DNA from: Globodera rostochiensis
Lineage: Eukaryota > Nematoda > Chromadorea > Rhabditida > Heteroderidae
Reading direction: 5' to 3'
Length of the DNA stretch: 64,000 nucleotides
NCBI GenBank assembly: GCA_018350325.1
Contig: JAEVLN010000003.1
Span: 2,031,214 to 2,095,213, forward strand
This document shows positions 1 to 13,000 of this stretch, piece after piece. The notes under the pieces are model-generated. The model made no database searches. It had not been told where the DNA came from and saw nothing but the letters and a program-made list of their open reading frames with translations. The translations under genes and the position numbers were made by a program. Each line of letters opens with the position of its first letter. The first letter of the stretch is position 1.

Positions 1-1658
1 GCGTCAGGGACCGGTACGGCCACACTCCTCTGGCGTTGGCAATGCGCAACAAACAGAACAAAATGGCCGAGGCGATTTGCAAACGGCTGCCGCATGCCGC
101 CCTCCAGATGAATGGCAGCGGCGAAAATCTGCTCCATTGCGCGGTCAAAAGTTCCGACCTGGAATCTGTCCTCTTCCTGCTCGGCATCCATGTACCAATC
201 GCGCATTTATTTGGGCTGTAAACTCTGCACAAAACTATTCAGATTGATGTCAATATACCGACGCAAGACCAGGAGCGCAACACGGCCTTGCACATTTGCA
301 GTCGCGTGGGAGACGAGCTTATCCTGAGGAATTTGGTAAGAAACCGTTTTTTATGTTTTATTTGGAAATAAAATGAAATAAAACCGACCGACCCGGCATT
401 TTATTGCTCATTTCTTCCCATTTCAATTGAATGTAATGCGACTTTTTCTCCCACAGATTTTGGCCGGGGCCGAAGTTAACATGCGAAATGCAAGCGGCCA
501 AAGCGCGGTGTCAATTGCCACGATGCATGGACATGCCGACATTTGTCGCGCTTTGTTGGAGAACGACGCGGACCCTAACATTGTACGTTGTTTTTTTGTT
601 TTGTTAATCTTTTTAGTTTTATTTGCGTTTTTTTCGATTTAGGCCAACGATGACGGGAACAATGGTAAGTGTTGGTGTTGTTTGACTGTCCGTCTTCATT
701 TGCTGCGGCTTTAATTGTTTAGCTTTGCATGCCGCCGTTTCCCGAGGTGCGGTAAATGCAATTCGTTTGCTTCTTTCGGAGTCGCAAGTCGACACTTTGG
801 CTGTAAACAAACGGTTGGTGGTTAACAAAATATCCCCCCCCCGGTGGGGATGAAAATGTGGGCACGTTTTAAAGTGAGCGGAAATTAAAGTACAACAAAT
901 GTCTATTATTTTTTGAAAAAAATGTGTTGAAAAAGCACTGGATTGTTTTGTACTAGTATATGTGGCTTTTTCTTATAGTCAACAGAACATTTTGCACCTT
1001 TGTGCCATCAACATTGGCCATGTTTCTGTGGAAGCGTTTGCGGAGATTTTAAAGGCACAGCCAAATTACCCTCTGGAGGCGGCCGATATGTTCGGAAATA
1101 CGAGTACGTCGTCACCACCTTTTTTTTTTGCTGCAATATCCATTTTCCATGTGCAAAAAAATAATGGCTAAAATTTGTTTTTTTCCAGTGTTTTTGCTTG
1201 CTTTCATCAACGGAAATTCGGAGTTGTGCAAATTGGCGTTAAGGAACGGGGCCTGCATGGGAGTGATGAACAACCAGGGACAGACCGTGTTCAACTTCTC
1301 CACCCCAACTCAGCAATTGCTCTTCGGTTTACTCGGTTGGTTACTGGACTTACGGTCTAATTGCAGTTTTGACGACCCTAGCGTACGGCTTGAATTTCAT
1401 TGCATTTTCTCTTTTGCAGAGTCTCTCGAAAGGGAGCCCAAATGGGCGGAAGGGGACTCGTGCTCCGAATGCGTAACAAAATTTACACTGACGATGCGTA
1501 AGCACCACTGCCGTCATTGTGGCCGACTCGTCTGTGCAAAATGTTCGGACCAGCAGATTCCGATTTTGAAGTACAATTTGGCGAAGACTGTCCGCGTCTG
1601 CGAAATGTGCTATGGCGTGCTGACGATGGGCGCGCCTCCGGCGTCGCAGCGAGCATAA
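1..1658 (+). CDS. Rabankyrin-5 (ANKFY1-like), 3' part: ankyrin repeats plus C-terminal FYVE finger
   Basis: Eight exons (1-191, 243-335, 457-582, 643-664, 723-813, 979-1103, 1189-1335, 1420-1658) join in frame to 343 residues; the 5' end lies outside the window. Most of the product is ankyrin repeats (for example NTALHICSRVGD, GQSAVSIATMHGHADICRAL, LHAAVSRGAVNAIRLLL). The last exon is a FYVE zinc finger with all expected features: WAEG near its start, CSECVTKF, the basic RKHHCRHCG signature, CAKC and CEMC. Known role of the family: FYVE binds phosphatidylinositol-3-phosphate, and rabankyrin-5 is a Rab5 effector on early endosomes and macropinosomes. The ankyrin-FYVE order and the ending just after the finger fit ANKFY1. 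The gene converges on the dynein light chain gene 400 bp downstream. Function is inferred from family only. Confidence 0.9.
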
Positions 1659-2059
1659 GAGGCCAAAAGAAGGGGACCGGAGGAGCCGACAGTCACTGCT
1701 CACTTAAAACCACCAGACATTTCAACCCAACTCAAAAAGCTGTGAGACGAATTTCCCAATTTTCAATCATTTTTGCCAATTTGTATACCTCTTAATTATA
1801 AATTTCTATTCGCTTTCTTTTTCCGTGTGACATATATTTTGTGTCGGTACCATATTTATTCGTCAAAGTAAATAATGGTGGCGCAGAGGGGGAAAAGACA
1901 GACCGCGTCCTAAGTTTATGATGCCAAACTTTGAATTGAAGAAAGTGGTTGGTTTGTGTGTAACAGACATTGCAGGGTGGGAAAGGTGGAGAAACAAAAA
2001 CAGCGCAAAGGGAACTTCCCCACAATTAACAAATTGCCTCGCTCGTCGGCTTCACCTCA

Positions 2060-2612
<553 letters not shown>

Positions 2613-3689
2613 ATTAACGCGATTTATTGTGCTTATTGAAAAGTAGAAAAGCTAAAAAAGGTGAAGCCTAAGAAAACTTCAGATTTTGTGCAGTTTAGGG
2701 TCTGAAAACTCAGACGATTATATTTTTGAATGGGAATTAACAACTTTTAAAGGCACAAAAAAGGGAATTCCGGAAGTAAAAGTTCAAATTCGGGCAAAGG
2801 ATACCAGAAATGAAGAATCGATTTGTCCCCAAGGCGATCATTTCTTCGGAGTGTTTAAGTTAAATTTGTGAAGTGGGGGATTTGGAATTGGGTGGAGAGA
2901 AAAGGAATGGGAAGGAAAGGTGAAATTGGCTGCACTCCGATGATGGAAGTAGCCAATCAGAGCCCGAGTGACGGATGCAGCACAGCCGCATCCAAAACGC
3001 CAAAGTATTTATTCTCCGCTTCTCTAAACCTTTTCTCTTACATATGTAGAGTTGGCCGGGATCGGTCGGGATTGTCCCGGTTTTTGGATTCCGATCCCGG
3101 TTTTTGAAAAGTCGTAATCCCGGAAGGGACGGAATTAACCGGATAAAATACACCCCCTAAAAATGGGTTTTTGAGTATATAAATGCAGTTGGGTTGTGGT
3201 TAGTGGTGAGTGGTGGAGGCAGTTTAAGTTTGTGTGGGGTGGTGGTTCAGATCCGGGATGGGTGGGAATTTATTTTTAAAAAACGGAAAAATTTTCAAAT
3301 GAAATAAAAAAATTATTTTTTTTTTAAATAATTTATTTTAATAAATTTTTCTGAAATAGTACCAGGAGAATTTTTTCTAAAACAACAACAAGATTTGTTA
3401 AGAAAATTGGTCCAAAATTAGGAATGTTGCACCCCCCCCCCCCCCTATGGCTTTTGATTTCGTCCAACAAAAGAGTTGGCATCTAAAATATTTTTTAAAA
3501 ATCGGAAAAATTTAAAAGAATTTTTAGAATTGTTTACACACCATAAAAGTTCAGAGGAATTCAAAAAATAATTTACATAGTCGGCGAACTGAACCCCAAC
3601 CCCACCAACACTTATCTGGCCCCACCACTCACCATCACACCACAACCAAACATTACCAAACCCTCCAAAATCCCTGATTAAAGAGTAGG
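2613..3689. other. Intergenic stretch, no gene seen
   Basis: AT-rich DNA between LC8 and the purine-rich repeat. At 3047-3145 there is a GC-rich, palindromic patch that repeats GGGATC/GTCCCGG phrases, similar in flavour to the hAT-like element at 6307. A run of C lies at 3431-3446. No splice-supported coding exon was found. Confidence 0.6.
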
Positions 3690-4418
3690 GAGAGAAAAGA
3701 GAGAAGAATGATTGAAAGAGGAGGGAAAGATAGAGAGAAAAGAGAGAGAAGAATGATTGAAAGAGGAGGGAAAGATAGAGAGAAAAGAGAGAGAAGAATG
3801 ATTGAAAGAAACAGAGAGAAGAATGATTGAAAGAGGAGGGAAAGATAGAGAGAAAAGAGAGAGAAGAATGATTGAAAGAGGAGGGAAAGATAGAGAGAAA
3901 AGAGAGAGAAGAATGATTGAAAGAAACAGAGAGAAGAATGATTGAAAGAGGAGGGAAAGATAGAAAGAAAAGAGAGAGGAAGGAGAGAGAGAGAAAAGAG
4001 AGAGAAGAATGATTGAAAGAAACAGAGAGAAGAATGATTGAAAGAGGAGGGAAAGATAGAAAGAAAAGAGAGAGGAAGGAGAGAGAGAGAAAAGAGAGAG
4101 AAGAATGATTGAAAGAAACAGAGAGAAGAATGATTGGAAGAGGAGGGAAAGATAGAAAGAAAAGAGAGAGGAAGGAGAGAGAGAGAAAAGAGAGAGAAGA
4201 ATGATTGAAAGAAACAGAGAGAAGAATGATTCAAAGAGGAGGGAAAGATAGAGAGAAAAGAGAGAGGAAGGAGAGAGAGAGAAAAGAGAGAGAAGAATGA
4301 TTGAAAGAAACAGAGAGAAGAATGATTGGAAGAGGAGGGAAAGATAGAAAGAAAAGAGAGAGGAAGGAGAGAGAGAGAAAAGAGAGAGAAGAATGATTGA
4401 AAGAGGAGGGAAGGATAG
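3690..4418. repeat. Purine-rich tandem repeat
   Basis: About 730 bp in which the + strand is almost entirely A and G, broken at regular intervals by AATGATT. Two alternating modules recur: AGAGGAGGGAAAGATAGA and GAAACAGAGAGAAGAATG. The higher-order period is roughly 110-130 bp in the 3' half. The opposite strand carries long open frames of Ser/Leu/Phe only, which are artefacts of the repeat. Confidence 0.95.
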
Positions 4419-4445
4419 CACAGTTAGAAATAGGGAGGGCAGAGT

Positions 4446-4830
4446 TTGCGTCGGTGGCCGTTTCAGGCGATGAGTGTTAGGCATTTGCTCGCTGGTCGCG
4501 CCTGCCCGTCGTCACCTCTCAGCGGCGGCGGGTCGCCGATCGCGAGGCGAGCAAAATTGAGAGAGCGGCCGGCGAGCTGCGTCGGCGAGGCGAGCGGCCG
4601 GTCGCCCCCTCCGTCGCTCTCCGCCGCCGCCGCTGCCGCCGCCGCTCGTCTAACCCCGGCGGCGCTTTCCTCCCCCACAAACATTCGCCCCACCCGCCCT
4701 AAATTATCGATTAGAGCATCCCCCCCCCCTCCCCCCCCCCCAACCATCGCATCCGTCCGCCGCCCTCCTCCCACCGCTCGCCTTTTTGTGGTCGTTGCCC
4801 GGATGATTTTGCTCATTGCACACATTTGAA
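4446..4830 (+). promoter_or_regulatory. GC/CpG-rich block upstream of the MADF gene
   Basis: A sharp change from purine repeat to GC-rich sequence dense in CGGCGG, GGCGAG and GCCGCC, then C runs at 4720-4740. It ends about 65 bp before the MADF start codon, so it is probably promoter or 5' UTR. Long frames on both strands here are Arg/Pro/Ala-rich and do not resemble a protein. Confidence 0.45.
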
Positions 4831-4893
4831 TAATGCAGGCCCCGATTTGTAGCTCCTTTAGCCCAATTGTTGGCTGTTTGTCTGTCCATTGAA

Positions 4894-6172
4894 ATGTCCC
4901 AATGGAACGATCTGTCTCGGGATCGGCTGATCAAGGAGTATCGAAAGTATCCGTGCCTATGGTCCAACAAAGACGAGGACATTAAAAATGCGGAGAAACG
5001 CAGAGAGTGCCTGACACTGATCACGACGGAATTGAACACCTACGAGAAGTCGTTCACACGTAAGAGGCGATTGGGAGGGAGGGGGAGCACCGACTAAACC
5101 GTTTTTGCAGAAGAGGAAGTGCGGACTCAGTTCAAAAATCTGAGGGATATGTACCGGAGAAAGCGGAAAAAGTTGCACTCGCAAATGGTGAATCTGAAAT
5201 ATGTTTAGAAAACCTTAAAAATTCCATTGACCTAAGGAGACGAACGCATCGGTAGACGAGCCGGGCTGGGTGTACTTCCAACGGTTGAAATTCCTCGACG
5301 ACTCGTCTGACTTCAGTCTGTGAGACACTTTCTTTGGTGTCATTGGCGATTTTTACATCTTTTGCACAAAGGCCGACGGATTCCGCCCATCTCCCGCCAC
5401 CAAAAAAGAAGAGCAAAACGACCGCCGGACGACCCACCGACGACGCGTCGTTGCCAACTCCGCTGGAAGAGAACAGCAACAGCCCCACAAGCATTTTCCC
5501 ATCACCAAATCCGCAACTGAAAACACTGCCGGAAAGGGATGGTCCGGTGAAGGCGGCGGATGCGGAGTTGGTGAAGCGGGAAGTTGTGGTGGAGGATGAG
5601 TCGGAGGAGGACAGTCGAAGGGATGGCACGGACGAAGCAGGGCAGAGGCAGGACGAGACTGAAGACGCCGGAGGGGAGGGGGCCGAAGCGTGGGACGGCT
5701 GTGTCAGAGCCAGAGAGGACGGTCGGTGATTTGGGGGGGGGGGGGGGGGAATGGCGAGATTTGCGTTACAATCGGATCGGGCACATTCTGGACTGTCGGA
5801 GAAGAAAGAATATTCTTTGAAGGCTCAGTCAACTTCTCATCCGCTTTGCTGCCAAGGGGAGGAGTCGCCGAAATCTGTTCCCAAACGCCACTCAATCCGT
5901 TAACCATTTCCATTGCGCATCCGACTTCGAGCAGTACTTCGGTTGTGCAGCAGAGACGGGTCGAACCGGAGGAGGAGGACGGCGAGGAGTTCACCTGTTT
6001 CGGTCAATTATTTGCGCTTTGCGCATTTAACATTCATTGTCCTCGCTCAGGTCGATTTGTGGCGATGACATTGCGGAAGATCACTGCCCATTCTCCCCTC
6101 GATGCTTTGGATGCCCGAAAGGAGATCAGCGACGTGCTTTATTTTTATCAAAAACGATCACTTTCCAAATGA
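4894..6172 (+). CDS. MADF-domain (Adf-1-like) DNA-binding protein
   Basis: Six exons (4894-5059, 5111-5187, 5237-5319, 5372-5721, 5823-6002, 6051-6172) total 978 nt, 325 residues, all phases consistent. Residues about 8-95 form a MADF domain: RDRLIKEYRKYPCLWSNKDE, AEKRRECLTLITTEL, then VRTQFKNLRDMYRRKRKKL across the first intron. The middle is acidic and Pro/Ser-rich, with a PPPKKKSK basic patch. The last exon gives GRFVAMTLRKI followed by an amphipathic stretch, like the C-terminal BESS-type interaction motif that often accompanies MADF, though I do not claim a BESS assignment. MADF proteins are Myb/SANT-related transcription regulators. The ATG at 4894 is the first in frame that leaves a normal MADF N-terminus. 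Confidence 0.85.
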
Positions 6173-7025
6173 GAACCCCCAAAAAGAAATTAAAGAAAGC
6201 GCTCTTTCATATTATTAGTCTTTTTTTAAGAATGAATCGGTCATCGCCTCTCATTTATTGTCAGACCATCGAATAGAGTCCTCAAACGATGCTTTTCGCT
6301 ATTCACTAGAGACCGGCGGGAACGGGATTCCCGCGGGAAAGGTACGGGATTCCCGTCCCGTCTTTTTTGCCGGGCGGGATTTTTTACGGGAACGGGAAAA
6401 AGACGGGATTCCCGTCCCGTGCTTTTTGAAAAATCCGTTTCCGGAAATTTTATTTTACCGGTCTCTACTATTCACTTCTTTCAAAGGATACTTTTTGCTA
6501 TTCACTACGTCCAAATTTTGCCTTACCAACCGAAAGCGTCAAACGAAAATTTAATCGCCAAGTCAAACATTTTTTTACTTCGTTTGTTTAAGTTTTATTC
6601 ATTTTCACTAATGTCATTTTATATTATCTGCCTTTACATAAAACGTAAGGTAACTGTGAAAGAGAAATGAAATGAAATGAAATGAAATGTTGTGAAAGTG
6701 ACTCATTTGGTGAGCAATGGACAAAAAAATACAATAATCTTAATGATAATTATCGCTGTTGGGACGGTAAGCGAAAGGATATGAACAACAGAAACAATAT
6801 ACAGCAGCAGCAGCAGCATTGGCAGAAGGGAAATAACGAGAGAAAGAGAGAGGAGAGAGAGAGAAGACTGGCAAGTGTCGACAAAAAGTGACTAAGCATA
6901 GGGAAAGGGATGTCCTTAAAATAGCCCCTGAAGCCAACCAATCCGGCTCCAAACACGGGGCTTTTGTGTGTGTGTTCAACCGAACTGCCTGCCATTCATG
7001 CACCACACCTCCGTCTCCCACACAT
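6173..7025. other. Intergenic between MADF and DIP2 genes
   Basis: Contains the 161-bp MITE (6307-6467), an AAATG pentanucleotide array at about 6663-6690 and a CAG run at about 6802-6816. The two genes converge here. No further exon was recognised. Confidence 0.6.
6307..6467. mobile_element. hAT-like MITE, 161 bp
   Basis: Begins TAGAGACCGG and ends with its exact inverse CCGGTCTCTA, and is flanked by perfect 8-bp direct repeats CTATTCAC (6299-6306 and 6468-6475). An 8-bp target duplication and a TAGAG start (YARNG) are hallmarks of hAT transposons. The interior is built from GGGATTCCCG and CGGGAA phrases and has no coding capacity. See the related element at 27454. Confidence 0.85.
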
Positions 7026-10000
7026 TCACATGTTGTACGCCACGTAGATGGGGTCAAGCTGGTCTTTGAGAAACAGTTCCCTCAGATGCATGCGCTGCTT
7101 CTCTCCACGGCTGTTGATGGGAATGGTGCCCGGGTCCAAGACGACCACAACCCCAACGATCAGATGGTGGTCCTCCAACAGTGCTGAAGTGATCGCTGGC
7201 ACAAGGTCGAGAGCCTCCGCTTCAGGCGCATGGGTTTCTGCCACCACAACCAGCAAATGCGTCCAGGTGAACACGCAGCTTAAGCCGTTAGGATGAGAGA
7301 GGGGGCAACACAAACAATTCCCCACCTTTCATCAATTCGGCGATGCGCCCGCGCAACGCTAAGCTCAATGTCGACGGGATGAAAGCGCATTCCGCGCAGC
7401 ATCAACGCCTCCTCCAAAGCACCGACCACAAAGACCGCATCGTGCAGTTCTGAAACCGAAGAAAGACACTCTCAAAAAATCGAATAACGCCGACGACAAA
7501 AAGCAAAACTTTCAATAAATTCAATTGCCCCCCCCCCCCCCCCCCCTCCACTCGCCTCCGTCCGCTGTGATCGCCTGCGTTTGTCGCAGAAAGCCCAAAT
7601 AGCCGGTGCGGGCGAATTTTGTGTTGGTGTCGCCCGTTTTAAGCCGCGCGTTGAAATGATTCGTTTGGAGATGCGCCTCCTCGCCGAATAGGGAAAAGAA
7701 TCCGCTTGCACTGTGCCCGCTGGCCACCCAAATTTCGCCCAAATGTGTGTCTGCGTTTTCGGGGAAAATTCGGTCACTTCTTGAACTTGTTGGATTTGTT
7801 TTATACCGGCACATTGTCCAAGTGTCTTCGGGTTGGCAATTACCTTAAATAGCCACGAAAAACTTTTGTGTTGGATAGCTAATGAACGCGCTTATGTCGT
7901 TTTTTTTAATTAAAAAGTTTACCACTTTGACGCCGGGCAACAATTTGCCGCTTTCCATCAAAGCAATGCTGTGGGGGGCGCCCTTTTCCACCAAAGTCAC
8001 ACGGTCGTTGCGGAGTGCGCGAGCGTCCACAAAGACAGTGGTAGGGTCGGGGCTGACAGCGCCCTGCATGCCGATGGCCGGGTTCACTCGGCACCCGAAA
8101 GAGGTGCTCACCGCCCGAGGCGACAGTCCAAGCGGACCGAACACTTTAATGAACGCGTTGCACAGCTGGACGCGGGGACGTTCCTCCGCCACCACCACGC
8201 AATTCCGAAGACTGTTCGGACAACGAATACATTTAGAATAGGTGGGAACGAATTGCTCTACCTGGACAAGTTCATGCCCTTCTCCTTCAGCTGTCCCACC
8301 TGGACTGCCAACTCCTTTAGACAAAGTTCCATGACGGAATATGTGCAAAAAGTGTCCCGACTCCTGTTCTGGTTCAGCGTCTGCAGCCACACCAGCGGGT
8401 TCTGCTCCAACTCCAACGGAGGGATTAGAACGCTCTGATGGCCGGAATAAACGCTGGAAAGGAAAAATGTTTTTGCTAACAGAGAACCAACAAGACTCTC
8501 CCCAGCACAGCACCTGCAAAGACACCACAATGTAAAGCCGAGTCCGGAATAGGGGTCCAAACAGACGGTGACACTCCGGGACGGGTACAGCTCGCAGGCC
8601 ATCTTGAGACTTTTGCATTGTGTTGCCACGCCAAGGGCGGTGACCGCAATGCCCGAGAGTTGTCCGGTGGTGCTGACGGCAAAATCCTAAAAATAAAAAA
8701 AAAGTTTAAAACAGAAACGATTGACAGCGACCAAATAGCAAATGTCGTCGGGTTGCCGTGGGGGAGGCTCGGCCACTCCACCGCCGGATTTGCGCATTTT
8801 GCTGCGCGCGACGGAAAGTGACGGCGCGTCCTCAACGTCCAGAATGGTTGGCCACGCCTTGGCGTTGACGCGGTGGGAAAGTTCTTTGCTACGAAGCAAT
8901 TTGATCAGAGCGCCGTTGGAGATCAACGCAACAGCTTTGCTCACATCGATGATCTGAAACCGGCATAATAAAAAGTTCAGAGCGTTAAACATTGGGATTA
9001 ACCATATAAATGTTATTGAAATTTTGTTTATTGAGAAAGAAACAACAATTTGATGCTTAAATAAATATTATTGACCATGCGAACGGTGAGCATGGAATTG
9101 TGGAAGTTGTGGACAGATGGAGGCCGAATGCAAATGGGCACGAGGGACGCGAAGAAACAGCCAAACACAGCCTGAAATTCTCGTTCAGATAATCCACAAT
9201 TAGACAAAATGGAATAATCCCCCACCTCCCCCCCCCCTCCTTTATAAATTGCCTCAATAATAATTTTAAATTTGGCCCAAAATACACTCACAGAGACTAA
9301 GTCCAACCCCGGCGGGAAAATAAGTGCCACGTGGTCGCCGGGACTGAGTCGTCCCTTTTCTGTAAGGAGTGCGGCGATTCGCTCGGCCCGCTTCAGCAGC
9401 TGCGAGCTGGTCAGTGCGTCCGTCTCGACCCCGCGCGAATTCAGCAGCGAGTAGAGCACGTGCTCGGGACTGTGCTGGGCGCGGTAGCGAAGAATTTCTG
9501 CCAAACTGACGCATTCGTTGGCCAACATCGGCAACTCTTTGCCCTGAGCGCCAGCAATTCGCACGCCCTGGACAATGTTGCCGACGAACATCGCCGCGGG
9601 GCCCACTTCCGCCGGCGGCTCACGCGGTTTCGGCAAGTTCAGCACACAATTTTGGGGACACATCAACAGAGTTGACGGGTGAAGACAGCCGTCCAGGAAG
9701 CGCCGACGCGTCTCCGTCACGTAGATGCCCCCGAGGGAAGTCTGAAGGAGGAGAGTAAAAACGCGAAACAAATTCAATGCTCGAATTGCCTTTGGCAGAT
9801 GGTTGGGCGGGACCAGCACGAGACAGTAGATGCCCAGCTGGTGGATGGAGTCACACGCCTGCACCACGCGCACCATCCAATTGAACGCGTCATCTTCACT
9901 GAGTTCTGCCCGTTGTTCGCACACAATGCACACGCGCTCGTCGCGAAGTACACTGACGCTGAACACGGCGATGCGACCCCGATAAACGAACTTCATCGGC

Positions 10001-13000
10001 TCTACGGCGAGCACGGTGGCGATCAGCTGCAAAATGAACAGAGGACACTGAAAGTGATCAATTTTCCCTCGCCCATCCGTTACATCATCGGCGCTGTGCA
10101 CACGCCCCGAAACGTGCAGAAGCGACTGCTTGCAGCCGACCGTGAAGATAAGTCCTTCGGGTCCGAGAAAACCGGCCAAGCCGCTCCGAACGTATTCCAA
10201 AGGTCCGATGGGTTTGTCATCGTGGCCGAGTGGTAACATGGCGAACACATTTTGGGAAAGGCCTTTGAGACCGTGATAGCAGTTGGCCGTGGACGGAGAG
10301 TGCAGGCAAATTTCCCCAACTTCGTCCGCCCTGCACAGTTTAGGGGGGCCGGACAACTTGACGACAACGGCCATGCCGCCCGGAATGACCTGACCCGTGT
10401 CCTAAACATTGTCGTTTATACAAAAAGCGGGCTGAACTCCGACAAACTTGGAGGGTGAGGGAGGTTAACGAGTTCTCCTGATCCACTCGCACTACACAAT
10501 GGCTTAGTGCCAGCATTGAGAGTACCCCGCGACCGCTGGTGGAACAATTTGTTGAAGTGCCGCCATTACGCGCAACATTTTGTTGTTCGGGATGGCTGGG
10601 ACGGCGCATGGCAACAATGCCAGTCTCGGCGGAACCGGCGCAGGGACAAAGCGCGCCGGGCCAAATGCCATGCGATTTGAAAGTGGAGATGAACTGATCG
10701 CAGGAAGAGAGAGACCATGGATTCGCACCATCAGCGACCTTTTGGAGAGCGATTGGTCAAAAGTGATCACTGATCAGACTGACCAAAAGGCAACGAAGCG
10801 ATTTGAGCTGAATTTGAGAGTGATCGCCGACCGCCATCAGAGACCAGTGCAAGTCGCGCGATTTGGCAACGGCGTGCTGCGCGCAATGGCGCGTGACCTG
10901 CGACAGCCACGCGGTGGGATTGACTTTCATCAGCGAGTAGGGGACGAAGTGGACGCGCATTCCGTGCAAAATGGCCGCTATCATCGCGAACCAAAGGCCC
11001 ACGTCCCTCTTGAAGTCCACGACACAAACCATCGTCTCGTCTTAAGGCAAAGGCTGTCGATTGGGTGACCGGAAAATGCGTCAGTGGAAAATGCGTCAGT
11101 AGAAAATGCGTCAGTGATTATCAAAAGTCGAGAAAATTGTTTTTATCGGATTTAGGTGCTTAGACTATAATTCTAACATCCATTTCTGCCGATTTCGAAC
11201 CTCGAACCAAAATCGAACAATTTTACAAAAATCCATTTTGGTCTCCAAATCATTCAAAAGTATAAATTCGATTATTACTTTCGTTGTAAAGTGTCTTGAA
11301 TCTCACCCAAGCCAAAACTTAACGTCTTAGGCTAAGCCTAAGCATAGGCTTAAGCTATGCTTAGAGGCCTCAGCCTAACAAATCCTAAGCGAGGTTGGCT
11401 TAGGCTTAGCTTCAGTACTAGACAGAATTGGCAATCGTGGTTGGCTTCGGACGGGTTAGCCGCCAAACTTAATTTTTGGAAAAATTTGAATTTTCGACTA
11501 AATGTTCGAATTCTGGTCCGGGGTTCGGAATTGGCTGTAACAGAGCTCAAATTGGATTCTTAGACCCCAAAAACCTCCAGAAAAATGTTTTGCATGACTT
11601 TTAATAATCACTGACGCATTTTCTACTGACGCATTTTCCGGGAGCCGTCGATTGCTCTCTGACTCCCTTATCGCCGACGACACTTACCCTCTTTGAAGCC
11701 GGCAGCCGCTCCAATGGTGCGCGAATGGGAGAGCATTGCCTGTCGAGACCATTCAACCTACAAAACGGACGAAAGATGAAAAACAAAAATGGAAAATGCT
11801 CAAGGGCATATTTTGGAATATTAACTGACCCCTTTGATGGAACCCTCGCGGTCGAAGGTGTACTCGATGTAGGCGGAATGGTCATCCGCGACGAGAGACG
11901 GGAGAGTCCAATCCTTGGAGGGCTTTCCAAGGTGTTCAGTGACTACCCAATGAAGACGAGGCCATCCCTTAAACGAATTGCATTATCAACCCTCCTCATG
12001 GCAACCACTAGTGGATACTTTAAAGTCGGCCACATCATTCGGGTTCAGAGGCGGAGAGTGGTGAATGAATGGATTATGGTCTCTTTGAGCACCCGAACTG
12101 GAACCGGAGCCGGTGGAACCCGTTGTGGAAGAAGGGAAGGCGCCGGAGGGGGCGAAGGTGGACGAAGGCGAGTGAAGAAGCATTCCCGCGCCGGAGGAGG
12201 AGGAAGCGAAATGGGGATTGGCGCCGGAGGGGGCGGAGGAGGAGACGGAGCCAGCCTTTGGCAGCACTTTCATGCAACTTTCGGAAGTGAGCGCGACATG
12301 GGCACCTGTAAAGTGAAAAGCAAAAGCCATTTCAGCTAATTTCCGTAAGGGATATCCCCCGCCTACCCACCACAGCTTCCGAGAAAAAAGCCGAACTGCT
12401 GGAGACCGGCGACGTCCCTCTTTGGCATTGGCACTTCGATGGGAACCGGCACAACTTTAACGTGTTTTTGTCGTCCACTTTTGTTGTTTTAGCCTACCAC
12501 CGGCCAGCAAACAGCCGTAGAAGGCGACCAGAAAGGCCAGGGGCTCGCTGTTCGGGAACACCAACGCGACACGGTCATCCGGCAGGCACAAATGGACGCG
12601 CTCTTTAACACCGCCCGAGTTCACCGTCACTTGCCGCGTCAAAAGGTGGTAGGCGACTTTGTTGGCACGGCTCAGCAATTTCCCTTAATCCAAAAAATGA
12701 GTTTTTTTTAATGTGGGGAAAATAATGCACCGTAAGTCAAAGAGCCGACGGCTTTTCCCCCGCTGTCCAATTGGACGGCGGCCACACTTTTGGGCTGTGT
12801 GTTTGCCCATTTGTACAGCACGGAGTCTATCGAACGCGGCAGTGGCGGCGGCGGTGCACCACTGGTACTTGCCGCCGGGAAATCGCCTCTGGCCGGCACG
12901 ATCAGCTGTCCGTTCGGTTGCGGAGCGCTCGGGTCCACTGTGTTGGCCAATGCTAAACAATTTGTTCCCGTGTTGGGTTAATAATTGTCCGGCTTTCCCA

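Noticed and set aside
3653..4484. Minus-strand ORFs of 193 and 268 codons made of Ser/Leu/Phe
   Set aside because: They mirror the purine-rich tandem repeat; composition is wholly set by the repeat.
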